The translations under genes were made by a program, and so were the position numbers. From Chromera velia (Eukaryota > Sar > Chromeraceae), in assembly GCA_018398765.1 (NCBI GenBank), contig JAHBMJ010001934.1, forward strand, positions 61,268-96,267: DNA of 35,000 bases, written 5' to 3'. Below are positions 10,859-22,402 of the stretch, piece by piece. Position 1 is the first letter of the stretch. The number at the start of each line of letters is the position of its first letter. The notes under the pieces are model-generated. The model was not told the origin of the DNA. It saw only the letters and a list, made by a program, of their open reading frames with translations, and ran no database searches.

Positions 10859-13800
10859 ATGCAGTTTTCAGACATCGGCAGAGAACTTGCCAACAGCGGT
10901 ATCCTCGGCATTAAGTCCTTCCGGATACTTTCCTCTCTATGTAAAGAGATGAAGGGCCTCCGAAGTGATGCCGAAGTGGTTGCAAACCTGCTGGCCCATG
11001 TCGATTTGTGCGGAGAAAGGCGTGACCAAATGGTTCTCCTCCGCCGTTGCATCAGAGGTGACGACAGCGAGAGCCTCAGGCAATTGCTGTCCGCTCCCCG
11101 AGTTTTGAACCGCTTTCCAGGGCTTCTGGAAATGGCTCTTGAGGTGAGGGCACTGAAGTGTGTTGAAGCGCTTGAGTTAGCACTGCTCCAACAGTGCATC
11201 CAGGACGATGACACTAGAGGCCTTCAGCAGTTGTTGCCTTCTCTGCTGCTTCAGCGCTTTCCGGGGCTCCAAGAGATGGCTGCTAAGGCAGGGGCACAGA
11301 ACTGCAACGAGTTGCTTCAGGAGATGACACCCAAGCGTGGCTTCATGAGATGCCCGAAAGACGTCTGGCTGCGTTCGAAGGAAGAGATGGAGGCGCTGTT
11401 GGAGAGTGGGGAGCTGCGGGCAGACGCGTGGTATGTGAGGGGATCCGAAGAGTGGACGCCCTTACTGAACCTGGTCATTGAAAGGGGGGAGCTGGAGTGT
11501 GTGGAGCTGCTGCTCCAGAAGGGTGCTCCTGTCGATGTCTGTGGATGGAAGAAGACATTCCCGCAAGAGACGCCTCTGCTTCTGTTCATTCAGCGCATAC
11601 GACGGGGATTTGCCTGGAGTTACATCGGCGGCTTCCGTGTGAGGACCCATGAAGACGAATTGAAGGGGAAAGGAGATGTCGTAAAGCGTCTGCTAGCTCT
11701 GCTGGTGGAGAAAGGAAGAGAAGCGGGCTGTCTTGACTGGACTGTTGCCGGGAAAATTGCGTTGGAAGGAAATCGTACGACGGCTACGGGCCGCGGTTTG
11801 GACATCAGAAGCGACTGTCGCATCTCAACAGAGGAAAACCAGCCACTTTCCCCCGAAGAGAAACGACTCACATGCCGTTTTGATCCGCCTTTCAATATAC
11901 TGCTGACGGGAAGCGAGAGGGAAGCGGGAGGGTTAGAAACAGTGGAAGTCTCTGCCCTTGCTTTGGCCTGCTTGTGCAGTGCACCGGACGAGCGTTTCCT
12001 TTATTTAAGGAGCTTGGAGAGGAACAAGCTCGACTTTCTTCTGTCGGCTGTAAAGCTCCTTCTTCCGTTGTCCGCTAATAGGTCGGACACTTCCACCAAC
12101 TCACGAGTCGATCTGAAGGGGTACGGGAAGAACGCCCTCACGCCTCTAGACACACTCATTAGGAGTTGGCCAGATGACTATGATGGCTTTGCACGAGAAA
12201 CCGAAGAGGTAAAGAAGGAGATTCTAGAATGGCTGGTACAGGCCAAAGTAAGTTTACAAAGGGTTGACGCTTATCACGGCCCCCCTCTGTCTCTGGCCTG
12301 TGGGGTGGGGGCACACCCTCTTGCTCGGTTTATTCTGGATGGCAGCAGAAAAGGACGTGCGATGGATGAAACTGGGACAGAAGAGATTCAGAGAGATGAT
12401 GAGTTCGATCCTGATTCTGGGCTCCAGAGAGTTACTGTGAGCAGGAGACAGTCCGAGAAGCGACCGCCACTTCACCTTCTTTACCCCACTCCCCTGATAC
12501 AAGCAGTGCTCGGCACGCGCTCTCTGATTCCAATGCTCCTCTCCCGCGGGGCGGACCCGAATCTGAGAGCTCGCCTCCCAGGATCTGACTTTCTACTGAC
12601 CCCTCTACAAGCTACCCTATTTGAAGCGGTCCTGCAACACTTGGAAACGGGGCGCATTGATTCGTCTATCTCCGACCTTCGTCATGCTCCTAGTCATGCT
12701 CAGTCGGATGAACCTGGGTCTTGCTTCTCTCCAGCCGAGGTGAATGCTCCGGGATTTTCGTTTCCAGCTGGGGTCACCGTCTGCTCATTTGAGGGTCAAC
12801 CAGTCGGTTTGTCGGTCCACTTCTCTCCCCTCCTGATGGCCTGCTGGTGGGGCCTTTATGAAGTCGTTTCGCCGGGCCCTGTACTAAGTATCCGACCAGA
12901 CTTTACAATTCCACCCGAATGGGTGCGCATTCATGTCGTGATTTGGGGACCGCGCGAATGGCTGACCGTCCATAGCATATATCAGCATCCCGTTGTGCTG
13001 CCCACAGGGGTCAGGGAGCCCCACGACGCCAAACCCAACGCATTCGGCCTCATCGCTCTGAAATTCGGTCCGGGTGTTCGTTGTCGTCCTTCAATGCCCA
13101 GAAGGGAAGGGGAGATCTCTACCCCCGTCCTTGGGGAGAGGGAGTTTGAAGGCTGGCTGCTCCCACTTCAGGTGGCACTTGCACGCCTCGAGTGGGTCTG
13201 TCGGGAGGCTGCCGCTGGGTCCACACGTCTGGACAGCCGTGACAAGAACGCTTTCGTCCCGAACCTCCTTCGGGCTTTGGAAATCGTTTTCGTCCTCTTC
13301 AACGTCAGTCAGTCAGTCAGTCAGTCAGTCATATAACCAGTGAGTCAGCCAGATAGTTCAACTATCCGACTTCGGCAACCTAGAGGGGCACTTTTTCTAT
13401 TCCTTAGTCAGTTTGTCCGTCTGTCTGTCTGTCTGTCAGCCAGTCCAACAGTCCATCAAACAGTCTGCCCCTGGATGCAGTCGGCCAGTCTGCTACTCAA
13501 GAGTAGTCAGCAGCTAGAACAGCAAAAGGTTTTCACAATGACAACACAAGTGTTAGGCGCCGAGAAGTCAAGAGGATGCATGCCGACGCGCAAGTACATC
13601 AAGCCTGAAATTGCGCGAAGATCCGAGGCGAGGATCCGAAACTTGCGCACTTGAAGCAGCCGCACGTATGGAGCTTCGAAATTTGTCTTCGTTATCACTC
13701 AGTACCCTTCAAAAGACTTTTTTTGTATTGTTTCTCTTCCCTGTGCGTGCAGATGGGTGCTGATCCAGACTCTAACAACATGACGCAGAGGCCAGAAGGC

Positions 13801-14771
13801 TGGGGCTGGTCTCTGTTGGCTGACGAAATCATGGAACAGGTCAGAGTGTGCCGTGGTTCGTATTAGTAAGAAAGATTGGGTGTCTCTCTATTGAATATGC
13901 ATCGCTCTGTGCAAGGCTTCCACTATCGCTTGACTGTGACTGTATGAGAGTCCTTCAGCTACCTTCCGCAAGCAAATGATAATGGATGCTCCGTCTGAAA
14001 ACAAAGGAGATGTGCTGAGCCTCCTGGAAGCCCCCGAGTCCGCTTTCAGGTCCAGGCTCGGGTTTAGGCATGCGCCGACGTATCGGCGTGAATCAAAACT
14101 GCAGAGACTGAATGAAGTTCCGTAGAGTCTCCATGTACATTTGGCAAGATTGTCAACTTTTCTATTCTCTGCTTTCTTAATTGCAGGCTGGTGTCCGTGG
14201 TCCTCGCTCTGGTGAAGACTTCTCAGTGTTTGAAAGTGGGTTCGGCTGGTCGTGGCTGGCCCCTGTGATTTCTGTACTGACAGAAGCCGGTCCAGGGTCG
14301 TACATTGACAGAAGATTCACAGGCAAGCCGGCGCACGCTGCGTCGATGAGGCTTCTGAAGTCGCTCATTCTTCGACTACCGAGAGATGCTCTGAACAGAC
14401 GCGGCGTCCACGGCCTCACAGCGCTAGAGATTTCAGTTCTGGGGGGTCAGTGGGACCTGGTTCGATTTCTGTGCATTCGGGGAGCGCATCTCAACCCTCG
14501 TCGAGAGGTGCTCTCAAGGATGAACCGCGATCAACTCGAGAAGCTCAAGGCCGTCCTTTCGAAAGCCCCTCCTGAGGATGGAATCCGATGTGAAGCTGGG
14601 ATCCTCGAAGCTGCCGATGAAGGAGAAATGCAGCACCAGGGAGACGGTGGTGATGCCTCGGGGTGGGAATCCGCGGGGGCTGAAATTGCGCTAGAGGAAT
14701 GGTTCCGCGAGTGTCCCCCAGGAGTGTTGGGTTTGATGAGAAAGATTGCCGTCGAATTTGCCGAAGGCTAG
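10859..14771 (+). CDS. Ankyrin-repeat protein, three exons, about 1038 aa
   Basis: Exons 10859-13303, 13753-13839 and 14187-14771 join in phase 0 throughout and give 1038 residues. The first junction rebuilds a textbook ankyrin turn, LFN|MGADPDSNN, which supports the splice strongly. Ankyrin-like helices occur at about residues 197-227 (TPLLNLVIERGELECVELLL), 474-496, 545-575 (PLIQAVL...LLSRGADPN), 804-825 and 920-950 (GLTALEISVLGGQWDLVRFL). Near the N-terminus a roughly 50-residue segment is duplicated in tandem (starting LLRRCIRGDD at about 60 and LLQQCIQDDD at about 110), each ending near an RFPGL motif. No membrane segment, signal peptide or enzymatic domain is apparent, so the likely role is a scaffold that binds other proteins. 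The upstream 9 kb and the LINE remnant downstream give no functional context. The ATG at 10859 is the first in the frame; an upstream exon cannot be excluded. Donors are GTCAGT and GTCAGA; acceptors are GCGTGCAG and AATTGCAG. Confidence 0.85.
13304..13331 (+). repeat. (GTCA)7 starting exactly at a 5' splice site
   Basis: Seven perfect GTCA units form the first 28 nt of intron 1 of the ankyrin gene. A looser CTGT/GTCC-rich stretch follows at about 13405-13460 in the same intron. Confidence 0.85.
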
Positions 14772-15108
14772 CGATTGTGCAAATCATTCGGTGGGTGCGC
14801 TGCTAAAGTGTTTTGAGTCATGCTCCATCATGTTCGATCCAAGATATTCTAAAAAGTCTAGCAAGAAGTATGCAAACAGAGTAACTTGAAGGCGTCGGTA
14901 AACCGTACGTCACGTCCCGTCACAAGTATACTATAGTTCTAAACAAACATCATCATCACCATCATCATAATTATTATTATTATTAATCGGTCTATGGGCC
15001 ATCATGCAATGCATGAGTCTAGGACAATGGTTTATTGCCCCTTTACCAGACCTGCATCATACAACGGGAGGGGGCTTCACTCTTGCAACTCTAAACACCC
15101 TGTATTTA
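14772..15108. other. 3' flank of the ankyrin gene
   Basis: Non-coding. It contains a CAT/ATT trinucleotide run at about 14950-14985 (CATCATCATCACCATCATC then ATT repeats). No polyadenylation signal that I would defend. Confidence 0.4.
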
Positions 15109-16683
15109 GAAGATGCTTTCTAAATCGCTGATGCCGTTTCCCTTCTGTAGGAGGAGTGCGACAACTGCAACAGAGACTCTCAGGCAGTAGAGGTAGACAG
15201 GAAGACCGGTGGAGAGGGGGGACGGGAGATGTACGTAGGAGATGGAAAAAGAACATTCAAAGGTGAGACGGGAAGAGAGGTAAGTAACCATCACATGCAT
15301 CGAATCGCAGGCCTTACGATGGAGGGCGCAGACAGATGTTTTGCAAGAGTCGCAGGGCCGGTATGGGTGAGTGTCTGAGTGCCAGGGTGACCTTCATTCG
15401 TGCCAACAATTCGCTTTGCGTGGCGTGTTTTAGAGGGGTGGAGTCTTTCGATAGCAACCACTTTCTCTCTCTTTCTTGGGCTCTGTCTAATTTAGCTTCA
15501 ATTTCGGTTACAATTGCATTCAGAACCTCTCGATCTGCTCTTATTTCTGTACATTCAGTTAGTCGGTGCAGCAGATCGTCTGCTTTGCTTCTGTATGCAG
15601 AGCAAACCACGTTTTCCAGCCCTCTGTACGGTGCATAGGGGCGATCACCAAGCAACATATACAGCAAGGCTGAAAAAGGGCCTGAGGACCAGATCGCAGC
15701 GCGAGGGAGGGAAACGAAACGGGGGGACGAAGGGGATGAAGGAAAAGTACAGGAAAGGAAGAGGAGAGATGAACGTTGGGCAATAGGATAAAATGTTTAG
15801 AACACATTCGCTCTGACGCCTCTGCCAAACTGCAAAACCGTCCCCCGTGAAGTGGCCCTTTCTAGATAACCATCAATCCATTCATCAACTTCCCGGNAAG
15901 ATGCTTTCTAAATCGCTGATGTCGTTTCCCTTCTGTGGGAGGAGTGCGACAACTGCAACAGAGACTCTCAGGCAGTAGAGGCAGACAGGAAGACCGGTGG
16001 AGAGGGGGGACGGGAGATGTACGTAGGAGATGGAAAAAGAACATTCAAAGGTGAGACGGGAAGAGAGGTAAGTAACCATCACATGCATCGAATCGCAGGC
16101 CTTACGATGGAGGGCGCAGACAGATGTTTTGCAAGAGTCGCAGGGCCGGTATGGGTGAGTGTCTGAGTGCCAGGGTGACCTTCATTCGTGCCAACAATTC
16201 GCTTTGCGTGGCGTGTTTTAGAGGGGTGGAGTCTTTCGATAGCAACCACTTTCTCTCTCTTTCTTGGGCTCTGTCTAATTTAGCTTCAATTTCGGTTACA
16301 ATTGCATTCAGAACCTCTCGATCTGCTCTTATTTCTGTACATTCAGTTAGTCGGTGCAGCAGATCGTCTGCTTTGCTTCTGTATGCAGAGCAAACCACGT
16401 TTTCCAGCCCTCTGTACGGTGCATAGGGGCGATCACCAAGCAACATATACAGCAAGGCTGAAAAAGGGCCTGAGGACCAGATCGCAGCGCGAGGGAGGGA
16501 AACGAAACGGGGGGACGAAGGGGATGAAGGAAAAGTACAGGAAAGGAAGAGGAGAGATGAACGTTGGGCAATAGGATAAAATGTTTAGAACACATTCGCT
16601 CTGACGCCTCTGCCAAACTGCAAAACCGTCCCCCGTGAAGTGGCCCTTTCTAGATAACCATCAATCCATTCATCAACTTCCCG
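15109..16683. repeat. 787-bp direct duplication joined by a single N
   Basis: Sequence 15109-15895 and 15897-16683 are the same 787 bp. They begin AAGATGCTTTCTAAATCGCTG and end at TTCCCGG; between them is one undetermined base at 15896. I see three differences, all in the first 90 bases of the unit (T/C at the GATGYCG position, A/G in CTGTRGG, T/C in GAGGYAGAC); the rest looks identical. The single N between near-identical copies suggests a scaffold join whose overlapping or allelic ends were not merged. A recent true tandem duplication is the alternative. Confidence 0.9.
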
Positions 16684-17445
16684 GTTGATCACTGCTCTTA
16701 AGAGAAGGAGACGGCCAACCTTGGTGGCTTTCTTTCTTCTTCTGATGGTTGGATTGACAGTCATAAATTCTTCCAATCCGGTTGACCCAATTAATTTTTG
16801 TGCGTGCATCATAGAGGAAGGACAATCACCATTTATTAAAGCCGACCAGGCACCCGCAGGCATCTTGAGGTCAATATCCAGCAAGTCTCATCGACACATG
16901 CACATATGCAGGAAGTAGACCGACAGCACACAGAGTAGGTACACGGAAAGAGGAGAGAGACAGATTCAAAGCCCAACAAACAAAGTGCAATTGAAGGGCA
17001 TCTAATCTATCCATGTCTGATTTGTGGACAGGTAGACAGTCAAACGCGTATAGAGCAACAGGCAACTAGAAAGCACATAAACACAAAATTTTTGCTGCGG
17101 GGGGCAGGCGACCTAAAGAGAGTGCCACGCTCTTTGCATGACCCATCCGTCTACTCGCTATGCTAAGCCTCTCCTCTATTACCTCCCGTAAGTCTCCCTC
17201 TTCGAACAAAAGAATACCCAAATACTTATACGACCCCACTCTCTCGACTTCTTTTCTCCCAAACATAAGCCTGCCTTCAGTTGCAGGGTAAGAGTCAGAC
17301 AGACGCATGATTTTCGTCTTTTTTAAATTAACAGTGAGCCCCCTCTCTTCACAGAAAGAATTCAATTCATTCAAGCTGACCTGCAGGCCATGCATGCTCT
17401 TAGCAACGAGGACAAGGTCAATACACCATGTATCGCCATCAGCCT
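15314..17445 (-). pseudogene. Decayed 5'-truncated LINE-type reverse transcriptase remnant
   Basis: On the minus strand from about 17445: a segment of the form ...IDLVLVAKSMHGLQ, then LNELNSFCEERGLTVNLKKT, then VGSYKYLGILL (to about 17200). This is the order seen in non-LTR reverse transcriptases just after the catalytic YADD box. At the YADD position this copy reads WCID, so it is catalytically dead, and nothing upstream is recognisable, as in 5'-truncated LINEs. An in-frame TAG at 17066-17068 interrupts, the same frame resumes (LPVALYAFDCLPVHKSDMDR, resembling the thumb region), then the frame shifts near 16880 (KMPAGAWSALINGDC... to about 16585). Another open piece (GLENVVCSAYRSKADDLLHR) lies at 16455-16102 and again, by the duplication, at 15667-15314. 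I tested splicing across 16585-16455 and the phase does not fit, so I treat the whole as one broken element. The downstream pieces are assigned by position, with less certainty than the RT part. Confidence 0.55.
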
Positions 17446-18140
17446 ATTTCTAGGCTTCTAGCAGTTAGTCACTGTTGGACCAGTGTTGGTGGCAACGCAT
17501 AAGGGCCATGATAAGACAGTTTTATTCCTCCTCCTTATCATCATCATGCGCCATTGCCATCGACCAATTATGCCGCCTATGCTAGGTGTCTAGTGTTTAG
17601 CGCAGGTATTGACAGGTCACAACATGCAAGGAAAATTGTTGGCAATTTGTTGCATAATTTAAACAGAATTAAGTTCTAGCATAAGATTCCAGGCGGGTCA
17701 TATGCGGCCTTGTCACATAGTCCTAGTAATGGTCTGATATCTGAGCATGCCTCAGTGCCAGTGATGGAGGGCAGACTCTCAGTTCAGTCTGCTATTTGAA
17801 AGTTGTTTTAAACGACTAAAGACAAAACAGGGACAGTGCTCAAAGGCATCACTGCTAGCACCACTGAATCACTATATATCACTATCACTAAGTTATTATA
17901 GAGTAAAACTAAAAAAAGTAAATTCTTAGATAAATTCAATATAACATTATATAATTGTGTTTGATTCATACCTAGATTCATACAAGAGTTCATCAATTAA
18001 TATGAAAAAGATGAGGATTAGGATTTCTAGTCGGATTTACATGTTTAGAGGATTGGACTCCCGCCTAGACTGTTAGATCGTAGCATTCAATAAGGATGAC
18101 AAGTGACGCCACAAGCCTGCTTCAAGGCTGCTTGTCAAGA
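17446..18140. other. Non-coding spacer
   Basis: Mixed sequence turning strongly AT-rich at about 17860-18060. It holds the segment TATAGAGTAAAACTA near 17897, similar to TATAAAGTAAAACTA near 32439, perhaps remnants of one dispersed AT-rich repeat. No gene seen. Confidence 0.35.
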
Positions 18141-18961
18141 CTACTTTTTTCTCCGTTTGCAGCAACACCAACAAGCTCGGTCGAAGAGAAGCCGGAACAT
18201 CGAGACGGCTTGCTTCCGCTTGTCATAGCAAACGGTTTTAAAGTCTTTTGGAGCCATGGATTCCCACGCAGCTCCATAGGTGTGTACAACTTTGACAGCT
18301 ACTGAGGTCTCTTCTGTTCCCTCTTTTGCCGTACCGCTCCCTCCGGGTGACACAGACAGAGCCCCCACCTTGTGGGCCCACAGAATTACGCCCTCCCCGT
18401 TTCTTGACTGAGTGAACCCCCGAACCTTCAAATCCCTCACACACAAACCGCTCCGGTAGCCGATCGTGCAGTCTGCATGCATGGAGTTTGGGTACCCCCA
18501 CTGTGATCGCATGCAATGTTTACGCTCTTCACAGCAAACATCTTTCTTTCTGCGCGCATTCGGAGAGCGACTTGAGCAATGGCCAGGCAGGCAGGCTGTT
18601 TGGCTACTTGTCCTGTACAGTGATTCGCTGAAGAGCGAGTCCAACAATTTCGAGAACGGACCAGCAGACTGACAAGAGAAATGATTGATCACACAGAGAT
18701 TTGATGTCAACTTCGCTACACAGAATCGCGGGAGGAACACAGGGCAAATGGAGAGGAATGTCTAAAGAGACACAGAGAGACGGACAAGAAAATACACATT
18801 TACGCAGATGCATGCATACAGAAATACAAGGACAGAGAATCACAGAGAAAGATAAAAGGACAGTGAAAGACACGCACATGCAATCACGCATACCCCCACT
18901 CCTCTCTCTCTCTCACACACACATATACACACATACACACATACACACACACAGGGGGAGA

Positions 18962-18998
<37 letters not shown>

Positions 18999-20246
18999 GG
19001 GGGGGAGGAGGAAGGAAAGAAACAGACAGACAGACTGTATGTTTGACAGAAAGACAAAGAGATAGACAGTATCTTGAGATAGACACACTGACAGAAAGAC
19101 AGCCACACAAAAATAAACAAAAGCAAGATTCAGATATGTGGAGATACAACTGGAAATCAATTCAGACACAGGCAAAGGGGTAGATAGGTACAGAGAGAAA
19201 GATCAGATTCGACTGCGGCTGGCGTAACATATTCACACAGGTCACTTCGCTCTCCACCCCACCCGCACCCTCTATCACACTATGCCCTCCCTGTCGCCTT
19301 GCCCTTTCCCTTTTCTGAACGGGAGAGTGAAAGGATACATTTTGTTGTACTTGTGCGTGAGGTAGAAAAGAGATAAACAGCGGGACAGAATCAGAAGAAC
19401 AGAGAGCAGGGGAAAGAAATAGGAGAATACAGGAGAATGCGAGCGAGATAACCAATCTGCAGGAAGACAAGCTTGATGACAAAAGTAAGAGAAGCACAAA
19501 AACGAATGTGTAAGTACTCGAAGATTTGTTCATCCATCGCGATGGGAATGAAAATCAAGAGCCCCACAAATAGACTTACAAGGCACAACTCGCACGGCAG
19601 AAGGGTCAAAGGGCTCCTTGGCGTCTTCTGTTGTTGTCTTCAATTGAGACTCCTCAGTAAGTCCAGCAACCTCCCGTTCAAACTCGTCTTTCGAAAAAGA
19701 ACCTGGGATCACAGACACACGCCTCTCCTCTTCATCTCTAACGTCCACCAGGACAGGCCCACCCCTAGAGAGAAGCCCTCTCAGTTTCCCTCCAGGTGAT
19801 TGCTTTTTTTCCTTTTGGATTTCCTGGGCGAAACGGGCAGCCATCAGGGACGCTCGACTGGAGTGTCCCCTTGTGGCTTCTGCCGTCTCCTCGCTCTCAT
19901 CGTTTGTGCCTGCTCCTTGCAGCCACTGGACCCCCCCCTCCGCCGCAGCTCCCGCAGAGAGGAAGGCCTTCATTTCCTCGACAATGTCTTCTGTGCTTGC
20001 CGTCTCTGCCCCTGGGCAGGCCCGCTGGTGGTATGAGAGGAATTCCGTCTCCGCTTTCTTGCGCCTGTCCAACCCGCCGTCTCCCTCCACGAAGTCCCCA
20101 GACGGCGGAGACGCCCCTCTCATCGGAAACGGAAACTCAGTCGGATTCAGTGCGCTAGTTTTTGTTCTTTCCAATGGTCTCATGCTGGGCGTGGAGGGCT
20201 CTGAAGAAGTCGAAGAGGACTGAGTCTCTTTCAGAGTTATTGACAT
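18141..20246 (-). CDS. Rhodanese-domain protein, two exons
   Basis: Exon 1 is 20246-19580 and exon 2 is 18472-18141; donor GTAAGT, acceptor GCATGCAG, split codon giving Tyr. The join creates VVP|YCTIGYRSG, the rhodanese active-site loop Cys-x-x-Gly-x-Arg-Ser with Cys224 as the sulfur-accepting residue. The domain starts near residue 135; PVLVDVRDEEER (164-175) is the usual second-strand motif. After the loop come NGEGVILWAHKVG and VVHTYGAAWESMAP, matching rhodanese proteins that end in an HxYGxxW segment. The first 130 residues are Ser/Pro/Glu-rich and probably disordered. The product would transfer sulfur to cyanide or a thiol acceptor; the substrate is unknown. The start is uncertain. The frame stays open to an ATG at 20330 (360 aa), but a likely acceptor (pyrimidine tract plus CTCAG near 20259) hints at an upstream exon. 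From 20246 the protein is 332 aa. It is divergent from the thiolase. The 1107-nt intron holds TG and CT microsatellites. Confidence 0.85.
18905..19010. repeat. CA then GA microsatellite in the rhodanese intron
   Basis: CT/CA repeats at about 18903-18951 are followed by (GA)n at about 18959-18995 and a short G run. On the gene's sense strand this reads CT followed by TG, in the middle of the intron. Confidence 0.85.
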
Positions 20247-20605
20247 TTCAGCCGACAGCCTGAGACAGGGGCAAAGGGGTGCGCTCCTTTTACAAGCCCG
20301 GAACGTTGTGCGGATTTTTGTCACGCACATGCAAAAGGACCCCGGCCATATACGGACCTGGAAGGCCCCGGCATGCAGTAGCTTGACGATTCATACTGAC
20401 GTCACCTCCTCTGCCTGACCTGTGTCAGACTGCTGAATTGCGGACACATCGATGAAAAAGATCACCTCGTTTCCGTGAGACCTCTTGCTGCACAGCTGCA
20501 CAGGAAAATTCTGAGTCATAACCTGAGTCCGTCTGTTGGTCCTCTTGTTCCAGGAGATTCAATCACTCGGCCCTGATCTTTTCTTTTCCCAGCAGTAAAA
20601 AAAAA
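20247..20605. promoter_or_regulatory. Divergent intergenic region between rhodanese and thiolase genes
   Basis: The two genes start head to head about 360 bp apart, so they probably share or abut promoters. No TATA box is obvious. Just before the thiolase ATG lies TTTTCTTTTCCCAG at about 20579-20592, which looks like a 3' splice site. It suggests either an intron in the 5' untranslated region or a leader-splice acceptor, followed by an A-rich start context. Confidence 0.4.
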
Positions 20606-22371
20606 ATGCAGAGAATCTCTAATATCTCCGGCCACGTCAAAACGGCCAAGTCCCCTTCTGATGACGTCGTCATCTGCTGCGCTGTCCGCACTGCCGTGTG
20701 CAAGGCCAAGAAGGGCAGCTTCAAGGACACCATGCCCGAAGACATGCTCGCCCCCCTCTTTGAGGCCCTTGTCAAGCGCACGGGGGTCAACCCCAAGGAT
20801 GTGGGAGACGTGTGTATCGGCAACGTCCTTCAGCCCGGTGGCGGCGCCCTGTCCTCTCGAATCGGGCAGCTGCTCTCCGGCTGGCCCGCTGATGTTCCCG
20901 TGATGACCGTCAACCGCCAGTGCTCCTCTGGCCTCCAGGCCTGTGCCAACATCGCTGCACAGATCGAGGCAGGCTACATCGACGTTGGGGTCGGGGGGGG
21001 GGTTGAGAGCATGACCAACAACGATATGCAGGCAACGCTGAATCCCGAGCAGATCTCCGAGAATGTCTTCGAGCACGAGGGTGCACGCAACTGCCTCCTT
21101 CCCATGGGCATCACTTCCGAGAATGTTGCTGCCAAGTACGGAATCTCCAGAGACGCGCAGGACACTATGGCGGTGGAGTCGCACGCCAAGGCCGCGAAGG
21201 CCCAACAGGCAGGACTCTTCAGAGAGGAGATTGTGCCCGTGCGAGCCAAGATCCGCACCACCGCTGCCGACGGTTCCGAAGATGTGGTCGAGAAGGTTGT
21301 CGACGCCGACGAGGGAATCCGCGCCGCCACCACTATGGCGAGTCTGCAGAAGCTGAAGCCCGCCTTCCAGAAGGGGGGCACCACAACTGCGGGTAACTCC
21401 TCTCAGGTCTCTGACGGTGCCGCTCTTGTCCTCATGGCCAGACGCTCTGCTGCTGAGCGCCTTCGTCTTCCGATTATTGGCAGGTGGGTCCGTCTGGGTG
21501 TCAAGTAAGTGCGGGGTGGGATTTGGGTGCTCGGCTTTTTTCTTTGGACGTCTTTTTATTCCCTTTTTGTCTGTCATCTGCCGTTTGTGAGAGGGAAAGA
21601 AGGAAGCAGAATGCGAAGCATCTCCACACTCCTCTCCTCGGTCTGTCCTGAAAGTTCTCTTCACACCTTCCTGATTTATCTGCTTGTCTTGTCTTTCTGG
21701 TCTCTCTCCCTTCTCTTTAGCAGGCCTTCAGTAGTGACTTCTGCCTATCGCTGCCCGTTTATTCACTCCTTCACCAAAATTCATCTGATGCCCGCGCAGA
21801 TTCGTCTCTTTTTCTGCCGTCGGAGTTCCCCCTGAGGTCATGGGCATTGGCCCTGCAGTCGCCATCCCGGCAGCCCTCCGCATGGCTGGCCTCACCATCA
21901 AGGACATCGACGTGTTCGAAGTCAATGAGGCCTTCGCAAGCCAGGCCACGTACTGCATGCAGGTCAGCCAGAGGAGAGGGAAGGGACGTTGATTTGAGAG
22001 GGCGGAAGCGAAATTAACACTTCTTTCTGTCGGGTGGGGTCCTCCCTGTCATTCATTCTTTGCCCTCTTTCTACGACGATCGAGTCTGCTCTCATATGAA
22101 TTTTGCAAGTGCCTCTTTCTTTCCTCTCTCTTTCGCTCTTTTTCATCCCTCTCGAGAGATACGCATCACCCCCTTGCCCATCCATACAAGCTCGGTCTTC
22201 TCGCATTTCCGTTTCCTCATGCATCTGCCCAGCTTTGTGTTGTGACCCTTGCCCCGTGACCTTCCATTCGAATGCTCGTGTCAATAAAAATAATCTTTTT
22301 GCCCGCATCTTAGAAAAATTAGGGGTCAATGAAGCTTCTGTCTCTCTCCCTCTCTGCGCGCGCGTGTATGC

Positions 22372-22402
<31 letters not shown>

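Noticed and set aside
16455-16585. An intron in the LINE-like remnant, using a pyrimidine-rich acceptor (CCCTTTTTCAG).
   Set aside because: The donor GTGTTC and this acceptor give the wrong phase, and non-LTR elements do not normally carry introns; a broken frame is simpler.
6286-17068. Several in-frame TAG/TAA codons inside coding-like frames suggested a recoded genetic code.
   Set aside because: The intact genes end in TGA (thiolase), TAG (ankyrin and rhodanese) and TAA (channel), and the in-frame stops occur only in mobile-element remnants and one unresolved gene.
18701-19183. A 160-codon plus-strand frame.
   Set aside because: It is a translation of CA, GA and CAGA simple repeats lying within the rhodanese intron on the opposite strand.
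20516-21664. A 382-codon minus-strand frame opposite the thiolase.
   Set aside because: It is an antisense shadow of the GC-rich thiolase exon 1; the plus strand has full family conservation.
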